Shown in pieces: positions 34,501 to 43,284 of a stretch of DNA of 64,000 bases; the first letter of the stretch is position 1, and each line of letters begins with the position of its first letter. Below the pieces are notes generated by a model. It saw only the letters and a list, made by a program, of their open reading frames with translations, made no database searches and was not told where the DNA came from. The stretch comes from Actinoplanes sp. SE50/110 (GTDB taxonomy: Bacteria > Actinomycetota > Actinomycetes > Mycobacteriales > Micromonosporaceae). The stretch spans positions 4,497,001 through 4,561,000 of the forward strand of contig NZ_LT827010.1 in the NCBI RefSeq assembly GCF_900119315.1, in the 5' to 3' direction. The translations under genes were made by a program, and so were the position numbers.

Positions 34501-37149
34501 ATGTCGCTGACCGGTGACTCTGGCAGGGTCGTGGACATGACCGAGCCGGTGACCGACGACGTGATGGCTGCCCTCGCCGCGTGCCTGCGTGGCCTGGTCA
34601 CCCCCGCCCGTGACCTGCTGGCCGGGCAGGTGCGCGAGGTGCCCGCCGCCGAAGCGGGCGCGCTGGCCGACGGGTTCGCCGCCGAGCTCGGCACCCGCCT
34701 GGCTAGGCAGGCCGGCAGCACGGTCGCGGCCGAGTTCGACCGGGCCGGCGCCGGTGGCCCGCAGCGGCTCGCCGCCCTGCTGGCCCGCCTGGCCGACGGT
34801 CCCGACGACCTGCTGGCCCGCCACCCGCGGCTGGCCGGGCGTCTGCACGGCACCGTCGGCACGGCCGTGCGGACCAGGGTGGAGCTGCTGCACCGGTACG
34901 CCGCCGACCGGGCCGACCTGGTCCGGGTGCTGCTCGGTGGGGTGGACCCGGGGCCGCTGACCGAGGTCCGCGCGGGGCTGGGCGACCCGCATCAGGGCGG
35001 CCGGACGGTCGCGCGGCTGACCTTCGCCGACGGGCGGCACGTCATCTACAAGCCGCGCGGGGTGGACGCGTACGTGCTGCTGACCGAACTGACCGCCTGG
35101 CTCGACGGTGCGCTGCCCGGTCTCGGCCTGCGCACCGCGGCGACGGTGACCCGGGCCGGCTACGGCTACGCCGAATTCATCGAGCACCTGCCGCTGGACA
35201 GCCTGGCGGCCGCGGAGCGGTTCTATCGCCGGGCCGGCGCCCTGCTGGCCCTGCTGCACGCGGTGCGGGCCGTCGATCTGCACCACGAGAACCTGATCGC
35301 CTGCGGCGAGCATCCGGTGCTGATCGACGCCGAGGCGCTGTTCCACCCGGACTCCGCGCCCGCGGCGGTGGGTGCCGACCCGGCGCGGCGGATGCTGGCC
35401 GCGTCGGTCTACCGCACCGGGCTGCTGCCGATGATCACGGTCGGTCCGGCCGGCGTCGTCGACTGTTCCGGGCTGTCCGGTCGCCTGGGCACGCACTCCA
35501 CCGACGGCCCGGACTGGGAGCTGGCCGACGGCCGGCTGCGACCCCGCCCGGCCGAGGCCGCCGGGCACAACCTGCCCCGGCTCCACGGACGGGAGCTGGA
35601 CCCGGGCCACTACGACACGGCGCTGCGCGCCGGGCTGCGCGCCGGCTACGACGCCATCAGCGCCGGGCGGGAGAGCTTCCGGCGGCTTCTCGACAAGGCC
35701 GCCGATCTGCCGGTCCGCGTGGTGTTCCGGCCGACCGCCGTGTACGCGGCGCTGCTGGACCGGGCCACCGATCCGGAGCTGCTGGCCGACGAGCCCGGAC
35801 CGCTGGTGCCGCACGAGCTGGCCGACCTGCGCCGCGGCGACATCCCGGTCTTCACCGCCGTGCCCGGGCGCCGCGACGTATGGTCCTCGACCGGCGCGCC
35901 GCTGCCCGGCCTGCTGCCCGGCACCGGGCTCGACGCCGCCGCCACCGTGCTCGCCGGCATGAACACCGCCGACCGCCGGGACCAGGAATGGATCGTCTCG
36001 GCGACGCTGGCCACCCGGCAGCCGGTCGACGGGCATCGCGCCGCCGGCTTCCTGGCCGGCCCGGCCGCCGGCTCCGAGGCCGGCCCCGACCGGCTGCTCA
36101 CCGCCGCGTGCGGGCTCGCCGACCAGATCCTCGCCCGGGGCATCGCCGACGGCGACCGGGTGAACTGGCTGGGCCTGGAGATCGTCGACGGCGCCCGCTG
36201 GATGGTCCTGCCGATGGGCGCCGGTCTGGCCACCGGCTACCTCGGCGTGGCCCTCTTTCTGGCCCAGCTCGCCGGCCTCACCGGGGTCAGCCGCTACCGG
36301 GACACCGCCCGGCGCGCGGCCGGCGCCGCCGGTCCGCTGCTGCGGGCCCTCGCCGGACGACCCGATCTGGCCGTCCACGTCGGCGCCGGTGGCTACGACG
36401 GCTTCGGCGGCATCTGTTACGGCCTGACCCGGCTCGCCGCGCTGCTCGACGAGCCGGCACTGGCCGACGACGTTCCCTACGGGGTCGCGGCCGCCACCGC
36501 GGCGGTCGCCGCGCCCTGCCCGCCCGGACTGGCCGGCGGGATCGCCGGGTGCCTGGCCGCGATGCGCACGGTCCACCGCGAACTCGGTCTGGCCGCCGCG
36601 GACGAGCTCGCCAGGACCTGCGCCGACCGGCTCGCCACCCTCCCGCGGCCGACCGGCGACGCGCTCGCCGACGGCCGGGCCGGCATCGCCTGGGCCCGCG
36701 GCGACGACACCGCGGCGGCCGCCCTGCCGCTGCCGGAAACCGGCGACGACCACGGTTGGTGCACCGGGACCGCGGGCATCGTGGCTATCCGGGGGATCCG
36801 CGCGGGCGACGACCCGGCCGCGGTCGCCCAGCGGTTCACCCGGCGGCCGGTGCTGCGCGATCTCAGCCTCTGCCACGGCGAACTGGGCGTCACCGAGGCG
36901 CTCGTCGTACTGGCGGCGGCCGAGTCCGACCGGTTCGTCCAGCGCGTGTTGCGCTGGCGGGCCGGCCTGGTGCTCGACGCGCTGGAACGGCACGGACCCG
37001 GCTGCGGCGCGCCCGACGGCGTCGCCACACCCGGGTTGCTCAACGGACTGGCCGGGATCGGCTACGGGCTGCTCCGCCTGGGGTTCTCCGCACAGGTGCC
37101 CTCGGTGTTGCTGCTCGAGCCGGGCCGGACCGGCAAGTGGACAGGATGA
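34501..37149 (+). CDS. Class II lanthionine synthetase (LanM)
   Basis: A protein of about 882 residues with both LanM halves. The kinase-like dehydratase lobe (DUF4135) has Lys184 (YKPR), Asp259-His261-Asn264 (DLHHEN) and Asp276, the same set and spacing known in LanM enzymes that phosphorylate and eliminate Ser/Thr. The LanC cyclase half has the zinc ligands Cys754 (WCTG), Cys791 and His792 (CHG). It would dehydrate Ser/Thr and close thioether rings with Cys. It is somewhat shorter than typical LanM (about 1000 residues), chiefly at the N-terminus. ATG34501 or ATG34537 may start it. A candidate precursor gene lies 41 bp downstream, but no LanT protease/exporter is visible. Confidence 0.88.
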   Translation: MSLTGDSGRVVDMTEPVTDDVMAALAACLRGLVTPARDLLAGQVREVPAAEAGALADGFAAELGTRLARQAGSTVAAEFDRAGAGGPQRLAALLARLADGPDDLLARHPRLAGRLHGTVGTAVRTRVELLHRYAADRADLVRVLLGGVDPGPLTEVRAGLGDPHQGGRTVARLTFADGRHVIYKPRGVDAYVLLTELTAWLDGALPGLGLRTAATVTRAGYGYAEFIEHLPLDSLAAAERFYRRAGALLALLHAVRAVDLHHENLIACGEHPVLIDAEALFHPDSAPAAVGADPARRMLAASVYRTGLLPMITVGPAGVVDCSGLSGRLGTHSTDGPDWELADGRLRPRPAEAAGHNLPRLHGRELDPGHYDTALRAGLRAGYDAISAGRESFRRLLDKAADLPVRVVFRPTAVYAALLDRATDPELLADEPGPLVPHELADLRRGDIPVFTAVPGRRDVWSSTGAPLPGLLPGTGLDAAATVLAGMNTADRRDQEWIVSATLATRQPVDGHRAAGFLAGPAAGSEAGPDRLLTAACGLADQILARGIADGDRVNWLGLEIVDGARWMVLPMGAGLATGYLGVALFLAQLAGLTGVSRYRDTARRAAGAAGPLLRALAGRPDLAVHVGAGGYDGFGGICYGLTRLAALLDEPALADDVPYGVAAATAAVAAPCPPGLAGGIAGCLAAMRTVHRELGLAAADELARTCADRLATLPRPTGDALADGRAGIAWARGDDTAAAALPLPETGDDHGWCTGTAGIVAIRGIRAGDDPAAVAQRFTRRPVLRDLSLCHGELGVTEALVVLAAAESDRFVQRVLRWRAGLVLDALERHGPGCGAPDGVATPGLLNGLAGIGYGLLRLGFSAQVPSVLLLEPGRTGKWTG

Positions 37150-37190
37150 CCGCCGCGCGCCCGCGCGACGGATCGACGAGGAGGAGCACC

Positions 37191-37421
37191 ATGCGAGACG
37201 ACCGGCAGGCCACCGAGACCACCGAGACCGACGCACGATCCACTCTGCTCGACCTGGTGGCCCGAGTGCCTTTCGGGGTGCAGGCCGCGGTCCTGGCCGG
37301 CGTTCTGGTGGCCGGCGTGGGCGTGGCCGACACCGGCCGGACCGAGGCGCGGGCCGCCGAGGTGGTCACCGCGTTCGGGATCGCCAGCACCACCTGCTGC
37401 CCCCCGCCGGACCCCCGCTGA
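37191..37421 (+). CDS. Candidate lanthipeptide precursor, 76 aa
   Basis: A small peptide with a strong ribosome site (GAGGAGGAG, 37178-37186). The acidic Thr-rich N-terminus (1-25) could be a leader recognition part. Residues 27-46 form an unusually hydrophobic Ala/Val/Gly helix. The C-terminus VVTAFGIASTTCCPPPDPR (58-76) carries four Ser/Thr and two adjacent Cys, suitable for dehydration and thioether rings; cleavage might follow ARA (residue 55). It lies just downstream of lanM, presumably in the same transcript. No known lantibiotic core is recognised. A non-lanthipeptide role for a hydrophobic small protein remains possible. Confidence 0.65.
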   Translation: MRDDRQATETTETDARSTLLDLVARVPFGVQAAVLAGVLVAGVGVADTGRTEARAAEVVTAFGIASTTCCPPPDPR

Positions 37422-37475
37422 GTCGGTTTCACGTCCCTGGACAGTGTCTGCGCGGGATGGGAATAATCACTCCTC

Positions 37476-40439
37476 GTGAAACGATCGTCGCGTGACGCAG
37501 TCGTCGGCCGCCGTACTCCGGACCTGGCCGGACGCGACGAGGAACTGCACACCGTGCAGCAGACGCTGTCCAGGGCCCGCGCCGGGCACGGCGGCAGCAT
37601 GTTCGTCGTCGGCGCGGGCGGCATCGGCAAGTCCCGCCTCGCGGCGGCCGCCGCCGACATGGCCTTCGCCGCCGACATGTGCCTGCTCCGTGGGCGCGGC
37701 AGCATGGTCGGGCTGACCGTTCCGTTCCGGTCACTCACCGAGGCGCTGCTGTCCCTGGTGCACAGCGGCGACCCGGTCGACGTCACCGAGCTCGGCCCCT
37801 ACCGCAGCGCCCTGGGCCGGCTCATCCCCGACTGGGCCGACGGCCCGGCCGCCTCGGGCGGTGTCCCGCTGATGGTGCTCGCCGAGGCGGTCCTGCGGCT
37901 CACCGCGCTCGCCGGCCGGGACCGGGGCTGCCTGATCGTCCTCGACGACCTGCAGGACGCCGACGCCGAAACCCTCGCCGTCGTCGAATACCTCACCGAC
38001 AACCTCGACCACCAGGCCACCGTGCTGCTCTGCACCGTGCGCAGCGAACCCTGCCCGGCCCTCGACCTGGCGCTCGCCGCCGAACAGCGCGGCAGCGCCG
38101 TCATCGAGACACTGGGCCCGCTCGACGCCGGGGGCGTGCGCGGCCTGGCCGCGTCCCGGCTGGGCTGTTCCCCGGGCGACCTGCCGCAGCCGTTGATCGA
38201 CCGGCTCACCGAGAACAGCACCGGAACCCCGCTGTTCGTCGAGGAACTGCTGGACGCCGCCGTCGACAGTGGGCAGCTGGTTCGCGAGGGCGACACCTGG
38301 CGGCTGACCGAGACGATCCGGCCCGCCGTGCCGGACACGCTGGTGCGCACCATCGCCCGCCGGGTCGAGCAACTCGACCCGGCGGCGCGCGGCCTGCTCT
38401 CCATCGGCGCGGTGCTCGGCAAGCGTTTCCCGCTCGGCCTGGTCCGCGCCGTCTCCGGCCTCGACGACCGGACGCTGCTCAACCATCTGCACGGCGAGGT
38501 CGCCAGCCAGCTGCTGGTCCCCGACGAGCAGACCCCCGGGTGGTACGCCTTCCGGCATCCGCTGCACGGCGAAGCGCTGCTGCGGACCCTCACCCCCGGC
38601 CACCGCGTCGACCTGGCCCGGCGCGCCGCCGCCGCGGTCGAGCAGGCCTACCCCGGCCTGCCGGGCGAGTGGTGCCTGGTCTCCGCCTCGCTGCGCCTGC
38701 GCGCCCAGGAACCGGGCGCCGCCGCCCGCTGCTACCTCGAAGCCGGCCGCCGGGCGGCGGCCCAGGGCGCCGCCTCCTCGGCGGTGCGGCTGCTCGACCG
38801 GGCCCGTGAACTGCTCGACGACCATCCGGACCGGACCGTGCAGGCCGAGGTCATCGAGGCACTGGTCCCGGCGCTGGCCGAGGCGGGGGAGATGGAGCGC
38901 GCGCTCGGGATGGCCGACCGTTTCGACGAGCTGCCCGACAGCCGCGACCGACGCCGCCGCGCCGACCTGCACACCCGGCTCGCCTGGGCGGCCAACGTCG
39001 CCGGCCGCGTCGACGACGGCCTGCGCCAGGTGTCGCTCGCCCGCGCCGCGCTCGGCCCGGGCGCGCCGGACGAGGACACCGTCCCGATCGACGTGGTCGA
39101 GGCCCACGTCCTCGTCGACCGGCCCGGCGCGGAGAACCTCGCCCGCGCCGAGGCGATGACCCGGCACGCGGCCGCGGTGGCCGAGGCCCGGCCGCTGCCG
39201 GTGGTCGCCTGCCAGGCGTGGCAGCTGCTCGGCGCGCTGACCCGGGCCCGCGACCCGGCCGAGGCGACCGCGTGCCTGGAACGCTCCCGGGCCCTGGCGG
39301 TCCGCCACGACCTGCCGATCTGGGAGATCCACGCACTGGTCCGGCTGGGCCACGACGAGGCGCTCCGCGACGGCAGCACCGCAACCCTGGAGAAGACCCG
39401 GCAGGCCGCGCTGGCCTGCGGCGCCGTCACCGCCGGGTACCATGCCGAGACCAACCTCGCCCTGCACACCGTGCTGCGCGGCGACTTCCCGGCCGCGAGC
39501 AGCCTGATCGACCGGTCGCTGGGCGACACGATGCGCCTCAAGATGTTCGAGACCACCCAGCTGCTGCTGCTCGCCCGCGCCATCCTCGGCGCCCACCAGG
39601 GTCGGCGCCGGGAGATGAACGACGCGATCGCCGAGTTCCGGCGCTGGGGCGGTGACCCGGAGGTGCACGCGCCGCGCGTGTACGGGCTGGCCCGCGTCTT
39701 CTGCGCGCTGCTCGAAGAGGACCGGGAGCGCGCGGTCGGGGAGCTCGCCCGCAGCCGGGCCGGCGGCGAGGGCAACGTCAGCGGCCACTTCGGTGGTGCG
39801 CACGGCATCGGCCCGCTGCTCGCGGCGCTCTCCGGGCCCGGCCGGCCACAGCCCCGCGGCGTCGTCCCATCGGCCGCCGGTGCGCTCCGCTGGAACAGGC
39901 AGTTCGCCCTGCTCGCCGGTGCGGTGACCGAGGGCCGGGCCCGCCGGGCGCGGGAGGCGGCGGCCGGGGTCGACGAGGCCCTCATCGCGGCCGAGCCCTA
40001 CGAGATGGCCCGGCACCTGTGCCTGCGGCTGGCCGGGGAGGCCGCGCTCGACGGGGGCTGGGGCGACCCGGTGCCGTGGTTGCGGACCGCCGAGGAGTAC
40101 TTCCACCGGCTCGACGTGGTCCCGGTCGCCAGCGCCTGCCGGTCGCTGCTGCGCCGCGCCGGGGCAGCGGTCAACCAGCGTCGCAGCGGAACCGACGAGG
40201 TGCCCCGGGAACTGCGCGAGCTCGGCGTCACCGTCCGGGAGTACGAGGTGCTCCGGCTGCTCGTCGAACGCCTCGGCAACCGGGCGCTCGCCGGCCGGCT
40301 GCACCTGTCGCCGCGCACCGTCGAGAAACATGTCGCGAGCCTGATCACCAAGACCGGCCGGGCCAACCGGGTGGAGCTGGCGGACTGGGCCGCACAGATC
40401 GTCGGCGGCGCTGCCGGTTCTTCTCTGCCGCCGCCGTGA
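37476..40439 (+). CDS. LAL (large ATP-binding LuxR) family regulator
   Basis: A 987-residue regulator. The N-terminal AAA-type ATPase has Walker A GAGGIGKS at residues 46-53 and Walker B LIVLDDLQDAD; a long TPR-like helical middle follows, and the C-terminus has a LuxR HTH (VTVREYEVLRLLVERLGNRALAGRLHLSPRTVEKHVASLI, about 915-955). LAL proteins often activate secondary-metabolite clusters. Starting with GTG37476, 54 bp after the precursor gene, it may be cotranscribed with lanM. It is the best candidate to bind the CCGGTYSTTCTCTG motif. Confidence 0.88.
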   Translation: MKRSSRDAVVGRRTPDLAGRDEELHTVQQTLSRARAGHGGSMFVVGAGGIGKSRLAAAAADMAFAADMCLLRGRGSMVGLTVPFRSLTEALLSLVHSGDPVDVTELGPYRSALGRLIPDWADGPAASGGVPLMVLAEAVLRLTALAGRDRGCLIVLDDLQDADAETLAVVEYLTDNLDHQATVLLCTVRSEPCPALDLALAAEQRGSAVIETLGPLDAGGVRGLAASRLGCSPGDLPQPLIDRLTENSTGTPLFVEELLDAAVDSGQLVREGDTWRLTETIRPAVPDTLVRTIARRVEQLDPAARGLLSIGAVLGKRFPLGLVRAVSGLDDRTLLNHLHGEVASQLLVPDEQTPGWYAFRHPLHGEALLRTLTPGHRVDLARRAAAAVEQAYPGLPGEWCLVSASLRLRAQEPGAAARCYLEAGRRAAAQGAASSAVRLLDRARELLDDHPDRTVQAEVIEALVPALAEAGEMERALGMADRFDELPDSRDRRRRADLHTRLAWAANVAGRVDDGLRQVSLARAALGPGAPDEDTVPIDVVEAHVLVDRPGAENLARAEAMTRHAAAVAEARPLPVVACQAWQLLGALTRARDPAEATACLERSRALAVRHDLPIWEIHALVRLGHDEALRDGSTATLEKTRQAALACGAVTAGYHAETNLALHTVLRGDFPAASSLIDRSLGDTMRLKMFETTQLLLLARAILGAHQGRRREMNDAIAEFRRWGGDPEVHAPRVYGLARVFCALLEEDRERAVGELARSRAGGEGNVSGHFGGAHGIGPLLAALSGPGRPQPRGVVPSAAGALRWNRQFALLAGAVTEGRARRAREAAAGVDEALIAAEPYEMARHLCLRLAGEAALDGGWGDPVPWLRTAEEYFHRLDVVPVASACRSLLRRAGAAVNQRRSGTDEVPRELRELGVTVREYEVLRLLVERLGNRALAGRLHLSPRTVEKHVASLITKTGRANRVELADWAAQIVGGAAGSSLPPP
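40414..40427 (+). promoter_or_regulatory. Cluster motif site C (CCGGTTCTTCTCTG)
   Basis: An exact consensus match lying inside the last codons of the LAL gene, 74 nt upstream of the MbtH start. This placement suggests a separate promoter for mbtH overlapping the regulator's 3' end. Confidence 0.7.
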
Positions 40440-40501
40440 CACAGCGGGCAAGCTCCGATTAGCCGGATCGCCCGGCACCGTAGGAGACAGGGACGGCGGC
40501 C

Positions 40502-40711
40502 ATGAACGACGAGCAGACGGACGAGCGCACCTACCGGGTGGTCGTCAACGACGAGGAGCAGTACTCCATCTGGTTGGCCGACCGGGACCTGCCGCCGGGC
40601 TGGTCCGCCGAGGGCACGACCGGTGACCGGGCCACGTGCCTCGCCCACATCGACCGCGTCTGGACCGACATGCGGCCGCTGAGCCTGCGTCGCCTGATGG
40701 CCGGTGCCTGA
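40502..40711 (+). CDS. MbtH-like protein
   Basis: A 69-residue chaperone-like partner of NRPS adenylation domains. It has the family core NDEEQYSIWLADRDLPPGWSAEG and a Trp in IDRVWTDMRPLSLR. MbtH proteins bind and activate A domains in the cytoplasm. GGAGACAGGGACGG precedes the ATG. It is the only MbtH gene in the window and could serve both NRPS proteins and the free A protein. Motif site C upstream links it to the cluster regulon. Confidence 0.95.
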   Translation: MNDEQTDERTYRVVVNDEEQYSIWLADRDLPPGWSAEGTTGDRATCLAHIDRVWTDMRPLSLRRLMAGA

Positions 40712-40837
40712 GCACCTGTCGCCCGCCGTCGCGATCGGGACGGTCCCGCAACCCGGCGGGTAAGCCGCGGCGGCGTCACCGGGTCCTTGGTTTCATCGAT
40801 AGGTGTCAGCGCGTGCGGGCCGGGTAAGTCGAAGGGA

Positions 40838-41695
40838 ATGCGACACCCAGCCGCGCACGGAGAGGATCACGCGCCCGGGGGTACCCGGCGCGTCGTCCGG
40901 CTGCTCCTGCTGCTCGGCGTCGCCGTCGCGGCGTATCTCGTGCTGACCCTCTTCGATCATGCGGCGCGTGCCGATACCGGGGTGGGGGACCGGCCGTCGG
41001 GCTCCCTCGGCGCGCCGGCCGCGGTCGACCCGCTCACGACCGTGGCCGGTGGCGTCACCAGAGCCGTCGCCCACGCACCGGTGCCCGGGGCCGAGGTTCA
41101 CCGGCCCACGATCGCGGCGCCGCGTCGCACGGTCGCGGCGCCGCGCATCCGCGCCGCAGCCCCGGTCGTCGCCGCCGTTCACGCCTCGGCCGGTGCGACG
41201 GTCCGTCGGGTGCGAGCCGCCACGAAGCCGGTGCATCACCTCGTGTCCGAGACCGGCCGGGCCGTGCTCCCCGACACGATGGTCCCGGCCCGGACGGCCG
41301 CGGTTCGACAGGCGCTGCCCCAGCTGGACGAGCCTGTTTCACCGGCCGGCCCGGCGGGGCCGGCCGCGTCGCCCGGGCCGGGCATGCCGCGGTCCAGCTC
41401 CTTCTCGGTGCGCCGGACGCCGATCCTGACCACGCCCGGCGCCGGCGCCCCGGCGCCTCGCCGCGCGTCCCCGTACGCTCCAGCGCCGAGCGCCCCGGTA
41501 CCGGCTTCGCCCGGTCAGCCGGGCGAGCACTCGGCCTCCACCGGGCAGATCCGTGACGCCGGTGGCGGCAACGCGCCCGCGATGGCCATCGTCTGTTCAT
41601 CGTGGTGGCCCGACGTCCCGGCCACCACGCCGCACCGGGGCACCCCTCTGCCCGCTCGCGGACGCACCGTCCGCCACCTGGGGCCTCCCCGCTGA
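40838..41695 (+). CDS. Membrane-anchored Pro/Ala-rich protein
   Basis: A 285-residue protein with one membrane segment (about residues 20-42, RLLLLLGVAVAAYLVLTLF) and then a long Ala/Pro/Arg-rich low-complexity region to the end, probably an extended extracytoplasmic part. There are no enzymatic motifs. A GAAGGG ribosome-like site is very close to ATG40838. It lies 79 bp before the response regulator gene on the same strand, so they may be cotranscribed. Composition is biased, but the N-terminal anchor argues for a real gene. Confidence 0.55.
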   Translation: MRHPAAHGEDHAPGGTRRVVRLLLLLGVAVAAYLVLTLFDHAARADTGVGDRPSGSLGAPAAVDPLTTVAGGVTRAVAHAPVPGAEVHRPTIAAPRRTVAAPRIRAAAPVVAAVHASAGATVRRVRAATKPVHHLVSETGRAVLPDTMVPARTAAVRQALPQLDEPVSPAGPAGPAASPGPGMPRSSSFSVRRTPILTTPGAGAPAPRRASPYAPAPSAPVPASPGQPGEHSASTGQIRDAGGGNAPAMAIVCSSWWPDVPATTPHRGTPLPARGRTVRHLGPPR

Positions 41696-41774
41696 CCAGC
41701 CTCCCCGCAGGGATCCGGAAACCGGCCGGCATCCGGCCGTACCGAAGCTCTTCGACCCCGGCTGGGAGGCCATC

Positions 41775-42383
41775 GTGATCCGCATTCTGCTCGTCGAACC
41801 CTTGACCCTGCTCCGCGGCGCCCTGACCGCAACGCTGTCCCAGGAGGACGACCTGGACGTGGTCGCCGATCTGGACGCGCTCGGCCCGGCGCTCGACATG
41901 GCCGGCGCCGTGTCGCCGGACGTGGCCGTGATCAACATTGCGCTGATGGCCGGCGACGGTCTGGCGACGATCGCCCGGTTCACCGCCGGTCAACCGCGGT
42001 GCGCCACCCTGGCGCTGGCCGGCCCGGACGAGTCGGTGCTGCTCAACCGGGCGCTCGGCGGCCGCATCGACGGCGTGGTCAACACCCAGGCCGCGCCGTG
42101 CGAACTGGTCCGCGGCATCCGCCGCCTGGTCCGGGGTGAGCGTGTGATCGACGCGAGCCTGGCCGTGGCCATGGTGACGGCGCCGCGCAGTCCACTGTCG
42201 TCGCGCGAGCTCACCGTGCTCAGCGTGGCCGCATCCGGGATGCCGTCGACCGAGATGGCCGCCGAGTTGCACCTGAGCCCGGGCACCGTGCGCAACTACC
42301 TCTCGGCGATCCTGCGCAAGACCGGCGCCCGCAACCGCTGGGAGGCGGTCCGGTTGGCCGAGAACGCCGGCTGGCTGACGTAA
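41775..42383 (+). CDS. NarL/LuxR-type response regulator with degenerate receiver
   Basis: A 202-residue regulator. The receiver domain (1-120) begins MIRILLVEPLTLLRG; the usual acidic pair is Glu8-Pro, and the phospho-acceptor Asp is replaced by Asn54 (VINIALM). The C-terminal LuxR HTH (PLSSRELTVLSVAASGMPSTEMAAELHLSPGTVRNYLSAIL) is intact. It is thus an atypical response regulator unlikely to be switched by phosphorylation. GGGAGG precedes GTG41775. No histidine kinase is adjacent. A strong terminator follows. Confidence 0.85.
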   Translation: MIRILLVEPLTLLRGALTATLSQEDDLDVVADLDALGPALDMAGAVSPDVAVINIALMAGDGLATIARFTAGQPRCATLALAGPDESVLLNRALGGRIDGVVNTQAAPCELVRGIRRLVRGERVIDASLAVAMVTAPRSPLSSRELTVLSVAASGMPSTEMAAELHLSPGTVRNYLSAILRKTGARNRWEAVRLAENAGWLT

Positions 42384-42387
42384 CGGG

Positions 42388-42419
42388 GGCGCAGCGCACC
42401 TGGCGGGGTGCGCTGCGCC
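42388..42419. terminator. Bidirectional terminator hairpin
   Basis: A perfect 13-bp stem (42388-42400 with 42407-42419) with a 6-nt loop, placed between the convergent response regulator and secreted-protein genes. Confidence 0.88.
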
Positions 42420-42445
42420 GGTCCTGATGGCGGGAGCGGGACGGG

Positions 42446-42994
42446 TCAGAGCCGGCCCAGCAAGGCCAGGACGGCATTGAGCAGTGCGGCCAGCGGGCCC
42501 ACCGCCGGGGCGCCGTCGAGCAGATGGGTGATGGCGCACAGCAGGTTGCCGAGCAGGTCGCCGGGCGCCTGCACCGCGGTGATCAGCAGGTGTACCTGGT
42601 TCAGGTCGACGACCAGACCGAGCAGGTTCAGGTGCAGCGGCCCCAGTACGAGGTCGAGCACCTGACAGGTCGCCGCCGCCACGGTCACGGGCAGGCTGAC
42701 GGTGCGGCTGACCGTGCCGACGGGTGCACCGGACGGGTCCCTGACCGTACCGGAAAGCACGCCGGTGGCCAGCAGCCTGCCGTTGCGGGCGACGAACCGG
42801 GCCGGGGTGAAGCTGCCGGCGAAGGAGCCGCCGTCGGTGGCCGTGCCGGTGATCGGGGTGGCGAGGGCGGTCACCGGTGGCGCGGCCACCGGGGTGTCCG
42901 GGGCGGCGCCGGCCGCGCTCGCACCCGTGAAGCTGAGTCCCAACGCGGCCACCACCATGACCGCGATCATCGAGAGTCGTTGCCGATGTGTCAT
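42446..42994 (-). CDS. Secreted hypothetical protein
   Basis: A 182-residue secreted protein: signal peptide about 1-31 (cleavage near GAA-PDT), then a beta-rich part (ITGTATDGGSFAGSFTPARFVARNGRLLATGVLSGTV), and a hydrophobic helical end (CQVLDLVLGPLHLNLLGLVVDLNQVHLLI ... LLCAITHLL). Two cysteines near 110 and 156 may pair. The 'ATGVLSGTV ... V ... LGPLHLNLLGL' pattern recurs in many actinobacterial secreted proteins without known function. AGGAGAA precedes ATG42994. Confidence 0.7.
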   Translation of the reverse strand: MTHRQRLSMIAVMVVAALGLSFTGASAAGAAPDTPVAAPPVTALATPITGTATDGGSFAGSFTPARFVARNGRLLATGVLSGTVRDPSGAPVGTVSRTVSLPVTVAAATCQVLDLVLGPLHLNLLGLVVDLNQVHLLITAVQAPGDLLGNLLCAITHLLDGAPAVGPLAALLNAVLALLGRL

Positions 42995-43117
42995 CCGTTT
43001 CTCCTGCGATAACGATGCGCCTGGGTTCACTGTCATCGACAAGCCTGGCTGCCCACTCGAGGTCAGCCCAGTGCGCGCTGTCATCGGTTGCGGGTGAGTG
43101 ACGTCAGTCCGGAAAGC

Positions 43118-43203
43118 TGACAACTGTCACCATCAACGCCTGACCTCGCCTTTTCCGCAATCGTGACGAAAATTGACAAAGGTCGTTGCCGAGAGGCTTA
43201 CAT
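43118..43203 (+). promoter_or_regulatory. Promoter and dyad upstream of subtilase
   Basis: The divergent region contains a dyad TGACA-AC-TGTCA (43118-43129). On the + strand it has TTGACA (43173-43178) followed after 19 bp by TTACAT (43198-43203), a vegetative-type promoter for the protease gene. The dyad may be an operator for either divergent gene. Confidence 0.45.
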
Positions 43204-43284
43204 ATCGTTGATCGTCAATCAAACTTCTGCTCCTGCTGTCGTCGCCAGGTGCCCGGCCAGGGCGCCGCGACCATGGAGGACACC

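Noticed and set aside
37731..40478. A 915-codon minus-strand frame opposite the LAL regulator
   Set aside because: Shadow frame; the plus strand encodes a clear LAL protein with Walker and HTH motifs.
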